Of a stretch of 64,000 nucleotides of DNA, positions 56,540-64,000 are shown piece after piece (within the stretch, counting starts at the first letter, position 1; the number at the start of each line of letters is the position of its first letter). Source of the stretch: a marine group bacterium Sva0996 bin134 (lineage in GTDB: Bacteria; Actinomycetota; Acidimicrobiia; Acidimicrobiales; Bin134); the NCBI GenBank assembly GCA_002239105.1, contig MPNQ01000004.1, positions 85,075 to 149,074 on the forward strand, written 5' to 3'. The notes under the pieces were generated by a model. The model did no database searches. It saw only the letters and a program-made list of their open reading frames with translations, and was not told where the DNA came from. A program made the position numbers and the translations under genes.

Positions 56540-58127
56540 CAGTGGCCCTCCCCCTCGTCGCTGCCGTAGTCATCGGTGAGGGTGCGGAGCTCGTTGAAGC
56601 TGCCGGTGGGTCGATCATCCACGGTGGGCGACTCGAACCCCTCCACTTCCTCCATGTGCTCAATCAGGGCGTTGACCGCGGGCTCCATCCGCTCGATCAC
56701 CGGCTTGGGGTACACCCCCAAGAACACGATGAGCCCCACCAGCGGCAGCATCACCAGCTTTTCCTGCCAGTTGAGATCGGGCATCGACCGGTTGGCGTCG
56801 TCGGGGGTGCCGTGGAACACCCGCTGGTAGGCCCACAGGAGATACAGCGCAGCCAGGATGACGCCGGCGGCCGCCACCACCGCCCACCAGCGGTGGGCCA
56901 CGAACGCCCCGGCCAAAATCAAGAACTCGCCCACGAAGCCGTTTAGGCCGGGCAGGCCCACCGACGACAGCATCACCACCGTAAACACCGCGGCCAGCAC
57001 CGGGGCGGCCTTTTGGAGCCCGATCATCTCGGAGATCTGGCGGGTGTGGCGGCGCTCGTAGATGAAGCCCACTAGCAGGAACAGCGCCCCGGTGGACAGG
57101 CCGTGGTTGACCATCTGGAGCAGACCGCCCTCAATGCCCTCGGTGTTGATGGAGAAGATGCCCAGCACGATGAAGCCCAGGTGAGCCACCGACGAGTAGG
57201 CCACCAGGCGCTTGAGGTCGCGCTGCATGGTGGCCACCACCGCGCCGTACAAAATGCCGATCACCCCCAGGGTGAACAGCAGCGGGGCGAAGTAGCGGGA
57301 CGCCTCGGGGAACAGATAGAGCCCGAAGCGGACCAGCCCGTAGGTGCCCAGCTTGAGCATGACCCCGGCCAAAATCACCGAGCCGGCGGTGGGAGCCTCG
57401 GTGTGAGCGTCGGGCAGCCAGGTATGCACCGGGAAGATGGGCACCTTCACCGCGAAGGCCAGGGCGAACGACAGGAAGATCCAGCGGGCGGTGATGGTGG
57501 GCAACTCGCCCGCACTGTTGGCCAACTCCAGCAAGTTGAACGTGACCGCTCCGCCAGTTTCACGAGCGGCCAAAAGCGCCAGGGTCAGCATCCCCACCAG
57601 CATGAGGGCCGAGCCCAGCATGGTGAACAGGAAGAACTTGGTGGCCGCGTACTTGCGGTTCTCGTGGCCCCACGAGCCGATGAGGAAGTACATGGGGATC
57701 AGCACGACCTCGAAGAACAAGAAGAACAGCACCAGATCGAGCGACAGGAACACCCCTAAGCAGCCGGTTTCCAGCACCAGCAGCCAGCTGTAATAGGCCT
57801 TGGCATCATGGGGCGGGTCGCAGGCCACGATGGCCAAGGGGAACAGAACCCCGGTGAGCACCACCAAGAACAGCGAGATGCCGTCCACCCCGACGTGCCA
57901 GGAGATGCCCGCTGAGCCGATCCACTCGGTGAGCTGGGTGAACTGGAAGTCGCCGTCGTTCTTGTCGAAGGCGGCCATGAGCCACAGGGTGAGCGCCCCG
58001 GTGGCCGCCGAGGTGGCCACCGCCACCGGCTTGAGCACCGTCGAGCGGGAGGGGGCGATCAGCGCGATGGCCGCCGCGCCCACCAGGGGCAAGAAGATGA
58101 TGACCGGCAAGACCATCGAGCCGTCCA

Positions 58128-58128
<1 letters not shown>
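56539..58128 (-). CDS. nuoM: NADH-quinone oxidoreductase subunit M
   Basis: This 529-aa antiporter-like subunit of complex I has the conserved KVPIFPVHTWLPDAHTEAP loop and YSSVAHLGFIVLG. The start at 58128 overlaps the nuoL stop by 4 bp; a start at 58155 would overlap by 28 bp. A hydrophilic C-terminal tail of about 50 residues, rich in acidic residues, extends past the last membrane segment. Confidence 0.95.
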
Positions 58129-60083
<1,955 letters not shown>

Positions 60084-60090
60084 GGCGGCG

Positions 60091-60393
60091 CTATCCCCTC
60101 AACGCCGATAGGTCGTCGGCGGTGGCCTGGGGGCGGCGGCGGTTGATGGCCACCACTATGGCCAACCCCACCACTACCTCAGCGGCGGCCACCACCAAAA
60201 CGAAGAACACCGACACCTGCCCGCCGATGTCGCCCAACTCCCGTCCGAAGGTGATGAAGGTGAGATTGACGGCGTTGAGCATCAGCTCCACGCACATGAA
60301 CATGATCAGCGGATTGCGCCGCACCAAAAGGCCCACCGCGCCGATGGTGAACAGGGCGGCGGCCAAAATCAGATACCAGGAGGCGGTGACCAT
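60091..60393 (-). CDS. nuoK: NADH-quinone oxidoreductase subunit K
   Basis: This is the 100-aa three-helix subunit of complex I, with the conserved [16 protein letters not shown] helix containing the buried Glu residue of the proton path. The start overlaps the nuoJ stop (ATGA). Confidence 0.95.
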   Translation of the reverse strand: MVTASWYLILAAALFTIGAVGLLVRRNPLIMFMCVELMLNAVNLTFITFGRELGDIGGQVSVFFVLVVAAAEVVVGLAIVVAINRRRPQATADDLSALRG

Positions 60394-60950
60394 CAGTCGT
60401 CCTCCGCGGCTTCCTGGGCTTCGTCGCCGCGGGCCATGCGGCGGGACATGACCACCGCGCCCACCACCGAGATGGTGAGCAGGGCGGCGGTGGCCTCAAA
60501 GGCGTACACGTAGTCGGTGAACAGCACATCGGCGATCTGGCGCAGATTGGAGTACTGGCCGATGTCGGTGATGTCCCGCGTCAAGGTCCCCACACTCCGC
60601 GCTCCGATGTCGCTGGTCAGGAGAAAGACCACCGCCAGCCCGAAGGTGCCCAAACCCACGATGGCGGCCAGGACACGCTGGCCGGTGATGGGCTCCACCG
60701 ACAGGTCTTCGAGCCGGTCTACGCCCAGCAACATGATCACGAACAAGAACAGCACCACGATGGCGCCGGCATAAACGATGATCTGCACCGCGGCCAAGAA
60801 GTGGGCCTCCAGGTTTAGGAACAGAACGGCCATGCCGAACAGGGTTCCCACCAGGCTCAACGCGGCGTGGACCGCATTGCGGGCCAGCACCACTCCCAGC
60901 GCCCCGGCCAGCACGATGGCCGCGCACACAATGAAGACGGCAGTCTCCAT
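60393..60950 (-). CDS. nuoJ: NADH-quinone oxidoreductase subunit J
   Basis: This 185-aa membrane subunit of complex I has four or five membrane segments and the [17 protein letters not shown] motif at the pi-bulge helix. It overlaps nuoI by 1 bp and nuoK by 1 bp, typical of this tightly packed operon. Confidence 0.94.
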   Translation of the reverse strand: METAVFIVCAAIVLAGALGVVLARNAVHAALSLVGTLFGMAVLFLNLEAHFLAAVQIIVYAGAIVVLFLFVIMLLGVDRLEDLSVEPITGQRVLAAIVGLGTFGLAVVFLLTSDIGARSVGTLTRDITDIGQYSNLRQIADVLFTDYVYAFEATAALLTISVVGAVVMSRRMARGDEAQEAAEDD

Positions 60951-61645
60951 CAGTGATGGCCTCCGTGGTCGTCGTGGCCGTGGTCGTGGTCGTCGTGGTG
61001 ATGCTCGCTGTGGTCGTCGTCGGGCTCAGCATCTGGCTCAGCGTCGGCCGACTGACCCCGCTCCGGAGAGCGGATGCCGTAGCCCAGTTCGCCCGACCAG
61101 GCCACCTGGCCCTCGTAGTCGGCCCGTCCCGAAGGCGACGTGGCCCGCACCCAGGCCGAGGTGTGCTCGTCGTCGCCGGGCTTCCAATCCTCCCAGGGGA
61201 GTTGCTGGGGCCGGCCGTCGTCTCTCACCACCAGCTCGTCTTTGGTGTAGATGGCGTCGGAGCGGTTGGTGAACGAGAACTCAAACAGCTTCGACTCGGT
61301 GATGGCCTCGGTGGGACAGGCCTCCACGCACAGATCGCAGTGGATACACCGCAGATAGTTGATCTCGTACACGTAGCCGAAGCGCTCGCCAGGCGACACC
61401 GGATCGTCGGGCGGATTATCAGCCCCTCGCACGTAGATGCAGCGGGCCGGGCAAACGCCAGCGCACAGCTCGCACCCGATGCACTTCTCCATGCCGTCCT
61501 CGTAGCGGTTGAGCACATGGCGGCCGTGGAAGCGCTCGGGCTTGGGGCGCTTCTCGTCGGGGTACTGGGTGGTGACCACCCGGCCGCTCTCGGTGCCCTT
61601 GAACATCTTGCGGAACGTGACCGCGAATCCCTGGAGGTAACCCAT
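60950..61645 (-). CDS. nuoI: NADH-quinone oxidoreductase subunit I with His/Asp-rich C-terminal tail
   Basis: This 231-aa peripheral-arm subunit has two [4Fe-4S] sites: Cys55, 58, 61, 65 ([12 protein letters not shown]) and Cys100, 103, 106, 110 ([12 protein letters not shown]). The ATG at 61645 overlaps the nuoH stop by 1 bp; a long upstream frame reads through nuoH and is not real. Past the usual end of the family, the C-terminus carries about 30 extra acidic residues, in which ten His occur among the last 23 positions. This tail is unusual and could bind metal. Confidence 0.95.
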   Translation of the reverse strand: MGYLQGFAVTFRKMFKGTESGRVVTTQYPDEKRPKPERFHGRHVLNRYEDGMEKCIGCELCAGVCPARCIYVRGADNPPDDPVSPGERFGYVYEINYLRCIHCDLCVEACPTEAITESKLFEFSFTNRSDAIYTKDELVVRDDGRPQQLPWEDWKPGDDEHTSAWVRATSPSGRADYEGQVAWSGELGYGIRSPERGQSADAEPDAEPDDDHSEHHHDDHDHGHDDHGGHH

Positions 61646-62871
61646 TAGACAAACTCTCCTTGGGGATCGAGCTCTCGGCGTTGGCGGGCGGCCCTCAGGG
61701 CCAGGGCCAACAGACTGGCTAGTGCGGCCATGATGGCCAGCGCCACGATCACCGCCGCGGCCCGGTTCCAGCCCCGGTCGCCAGCCACGTCGTAGGAGGC
61801 CAGCACCAGCAGCCACCCCAGCGAAAGGGGGATGAGCAGCTTCCAGCCCAAGTCCATGAGCTGGTCGTAGCGGAAGCGGGGCAAGGTGGCCCGCAGCCAC
61901 ACGAAAGAGAACAGGAACAGCATCAGCTTGGCGAAGAACCACAGCACGCCCGACAGCCAGCCCACCGAGGTGAAGTCGGGGCCGTTGGGGCCGCCCAAGA
62001 ACAGCGTCACCACGATGGCCGACATGGTGATCATGTTCATGAACTCGGCCAGGTAGAACAGAGCGAAGCGGATGGAGCTGTACTCGGTGTGGAAGCCGCC
62101 GACCAGCTCTTGCTCGGCCTCCACCAAGTCGAACGGGGGTCGGTTGAGCTCGGCGGTGGCCGCGATCAAGAAGATGACCATGGGCACCACCCAGGTAACC
62201 CACAGATTCCAGTTCCACACCGACTGCTCAGCCACGATCTGGTTGGTGGACAGGCTGCCCGACTTCAACAGCACCGCGGCCAGCGACAAGCCGAGCGCCG
62301 CCTCATACGACACCATCTGGGCTGAGGCCCGCACCGACGCCAGCAGCGGATACTTGGAGCCCGACGACCAGCCGGCCAACATGACCCCGTAGACCGCCAC
62401 CGACGACATGGCCAGCACCAGCAGGATCCCCACTGGCGGGTCGGCAACCTGAAGAAAGGTCTCGTGGCCGAACAGGCTGACCCGGCCGTTGCCGCCGCTG
62501 AAGTCGCCCCCCACGGGAACCACGGCGAACACCAGGAAAGCGGGCACCAGCGACAAATAGGGGGCCAGCTTGAACACCAGCCGGTCGGACTGCTCGGGAA
62601 TGAGGTCTTCCTTGAAGAACAGCTTGATGCCGTCGGCCAGCGTCTGGAGTATGCCGAACGGGCCGGCCAGGTTGGGGCCGATGCGGTTCTGCATGTCGCT
62701 GATGACCTTGCGCTCGAACCAGATCATCAACATCACGGCCACCATCAGCAGGGCGAAGGCCACCCCCACCTTCAACAGGGTGATTAGCACTTCGGCCAGG
62801 CCCACTCCGCCGGTGTACAGCGGGTCGAGGCCGATCACGGTGGGGCCGGGAAGCGACAGGCCGGCCATCAT
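61645..62871 (-). CDS. nuoH: NADH-quinone oxidoreductase subunit H
   Basis: This 408-aa membrane subunit joins the peripheral and membrane arms of complex I near the quinone site. [15 protein letters not shown] and [17 protein letters not shown] are family motifs, with [16 protein letters not shown] further on. The start overlaps the nuoG stop by 4 bp. Confidence 0.95.
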   Translation of the reverse strand: MMAGLSLPGPTVIGLDPLYTGGVGLAEVLITLLKVGVAFALLMVAVMLMIWFERKVISDMQNRIGPNLAGPFGILQTLADGIKLFFKEDLIPEQSDRLVFKLAPYLSLVPAFLVFAVVPVGGDFSGGNGRVSLFGHETFLQVADPPVGILLVLAMSSVAVYGVMLAGWSSGSKYPLLASVRASAQMVSYEAALGLSLAAVLLKSGSLSTNQIVAEQSVWNWNLWVTWVVPMVIFLIAATAELNRPPFDLVEAEQELVGGFHTEYSSIRFALFYLAEFMNMITMSAIVVTLFLGGPNGPDFTSVGWLSGVLWFFAKLMLFLFSFVWLRATLPRFRYDQLMDLGWKLLIPLSLGWLLVLASYDVAGDRGWNRAAAVIVALAIMAALASLLALALRAARQRRELDPQGEFV

Positions 62872-64000
62872 CCGGTTTGGATCCTGAGGTCGGTGACCAC
62901 GGAATCGGGGTCGATGAGCACCCGCACGTCCAAATCGGGGTGGTTGAATCCCAACACCGCAGAGCCTCGGGGCACACCGGGGTCGGCCACCACCGGCACG
63001 TTCATCTCGCCGACGTGCGACACCACCTGTACCTCGGCACCGGGATCAACCCCAACACGCTGGAAATCGGAGGCGTTCAGAGCCAGCACCGCGCCGGGGG
63101 CCAGTCCGGCTAGCGAGGGGGCGTGCTGGACCAGGGTGCCCCGGTCGTACATGCGCCTAGCCGACACCAGGCGCAGGCTGTAGGAGTCGACGTGGGGCAC
63201 CAGGGTGGCCTCTTCGGGCGGGGTGAACGCAATAGAGCTGTCGGCAGCCACCACGCCGTCGATCTCGGTGTCGATTTCATCCAAGGAGAGGCCTTGGTGC
63301 GATGACGCCACCCGCACGATCTCGTCCCAGACCTCTTCGGGGCTGGCGAAACCGAAATCGGCGCCCAGCAGTCGGGCGAGCTCAGCGGCGATGGCCCAGT
63401 CGGCCCGGGCCGTGCCCGGTGGGGTAACCGCCTGGCGCTCCCGGGTGATCCGCCCCTCCAGGTTGGTGTGGGTGCCCCGGCGCTCGCCGAAACCGGCGGC
63501 GGGAAGCACGATGTGGGCCTGGGCCGCGGAAGAGTGCAGGAACAGGTCGGAGGCGATGACCGTGCCCACACTGCTGAGGGCGGCTTCGGCCGCTTTGCGA
63601 GCGGGGACGTCGCCCAGGGGGTCGGCGCCCAGCAGGATCAAGACGTCGATATCTCCGTCGGCGGCGGCTTTTAGGATGCCTCGGGCGTCGGCGCCGGAGG
63701 CGGCTGGCACCGATCCCCACGACTCGGCCAGCGCCGATCCGCCGTCGGCCAGGGTTACTCGACCGGGCAAGAGACCGGGGGACAGGCCCATGTCCAGGGC
63801 ACCGAGCACGTTGCCCCGGTGCAACGCGGGCAAAAAGGCGATGCCCGGTCGGCTCCCGGCGGCCAGCAGCTTGGCCAACTTCATCAACTCGGCCGCGGCC
63901 TCCACCGTGGGGCCGGCCGCCTCGGCCAGCGAGGTACGGCCCAAGATCACGGTGATCGGCTGGTCGGCCCGGTCGGCTAGCGCGGCCGCCGCAGCGGCCA
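62868..64000 (-). CDS. nuoG: NADH-quinone oxidoreductase subunit G, C-terminal part (right edge cuts the gene)
   Basis: The frame is open to the window edge, so only the last 377 or so codons are seen. The visible part is the molybdopterin-oxidoreductase-like domain, with VLILLGADPLGDVPA (the dinucleotide-binding remnant), LPAAGFGERRGTHTNLEGRI, and a C-terminal small barrel that begins LVSARRMYDRGTLVQH. The iron-sulfur N-terminal domain lies outside. The position directly ahead of nuoH is the usual operon order. Confidence 0.93.
   Translation of the reverse strand, partial: AAAAAALADRADQPITVILGRTSLAEAAGPTVEAAAELMKLAKLLAAGSRPGIAFLPALHRGNVLGALDMGLSPGLLPGRVTLADGGSALAESWGSVPAASGADARGILKAAADGDIDVLILLGADPLGDVPARKAAEAALSSVGTVIASDLFLHSSAAQAHIVLPAAGFGERRGTHTNLEGRITRERQAVTPPGTARADWAIAAELARLLGADFGFASPEEVWDEIVRVASSHQGLSLDEIDTEIDGVVAADSSIAFTPPEEATLVPHVDSYSLRLVSARRMYDRGTLVQHAPSLAGLAPGAVLALNASDFQRVGVDPGAEVQVVSHVGEMNVPVVADPGVPRGSAVLGFNHPDLDVRVLIDPDSVVTDLRIQTG

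Noticed and set aside
55169..56569. Long plus-strand open frame opposite nuoN
   Set aside because: It is rich in His, Gly and Gln without motifs; nuoN on the other strand is certain.
61646..62218. N-terminal extension of nuoI by 191 residues
   Set aside because: It lies over nuoH in another frame; the ATG at 61645 gives a normal NuoI N-terminus.

Overview
This is high-GC DNA with dense, mostly uninterrupted coding. Start/stop overlaps of the ATGA/GTGA type are common, and GTG and TTG starts are frequent. The gene content points to an actinobacterium: a HelD-type RNA polymerase recycling ATPase, a PPOX/F420-type flavin-cofactor oxidoreductase, an actinobacterial-style HemE/HemY pair, lipoproteins together with an Lnt homologue, and a nuoG-N locus. 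A deep lineage such as Acidimicrobiia is my best guess, but that placement is inference. I see no rRNA, tRNA, CRISPR array, insertion sequence or phage, and no gene-free stretch longer than 300 bases.

Layout. Positions 1-11.1 kb form a nucleoside uptake and salvage locus: a BmpA-family ABC transporter (the ATPase is cut by the left edge, followed by two permeases), cdd, deoA, add and a HAD phosphatase on the plus strand. These meet a minus-strand run of deoC, a full-length aldehyde dehydrogenase, a half-length aldehyde dehydrogenase and a 5'-nucleotidase-like gene; upp lies divergent to deoC. Together they can import nucleosides, deaminate and phosphorolyse them, cleave deoxyribose-5-phosphate, oxidise the acetaldehyde formed and recover uracil. 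Positions 11.1-19.1 kb hold mixed metabolic and envelope genes: an N-acyl-D-amino-acid amidohydrolase with an AcoX/NAD-kinase-like partner, a LysM lipoprotein, a zinc-ribbon/membrane-protein pair, a Rieske-ThDP enzyme fusion and a 1-Cys peroxiredoxin. Positions 19.1-25.4 kb encode a LolD/MacB-type ATPase with two large paralogous FtsX-like permeases, followed by pgi.

Positions 26.9-32.8 kb are a thiamine operon (thiC, thiE, thiO, thiS, thiG, a second thiE/tenI, thiD) behind a clear TPP riboswitch. Positions 32.8-40.8 kb carry an O-methyltransferase, a PPOX protein and a HelD-like ATPase on the minus strand, then hemE, hemY and lnt on the plus strand, then dtd. Positions 40.9-44.0 kb hold a glycosyltransferase, a methyltransferase and a terpene-cyclase-like barrel protein. 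Positions 44.0-46.7 kb are a compositionally distinct type II restriction-modification island (restriction-endonuclease candidate, C5 cytosine methyltransferase, Vsr). Positions 46.7-55.0 kb contain sodC, a DUF1214 protein, a toxin-antitoxin-like pair, a methyltransferase with GtrA, a TesB thioesterase, a PQQ-type sugar dehydrogenase lipoprotein, a duplicated Cache-domain lipoprotein and a second ThDP enzyme. Positions 55.0-64.0 kb are the distal part of the complex I operon on the minus strand (nuoG to nuoN, with nuoG cut by the right edge).

The most unusual items are: a two-gene arrangement that looks like a split ALDH16 enzyme; an Lnt homologue with Ser at the nucleophile position; a HelD gene that seems to need an AUU start; a 78-bp in-frame insertion in hemE bounded by 17-bp direct repeats; the Rieske-ThDP fusion; and a His/Asp-rich tail on NuoI.
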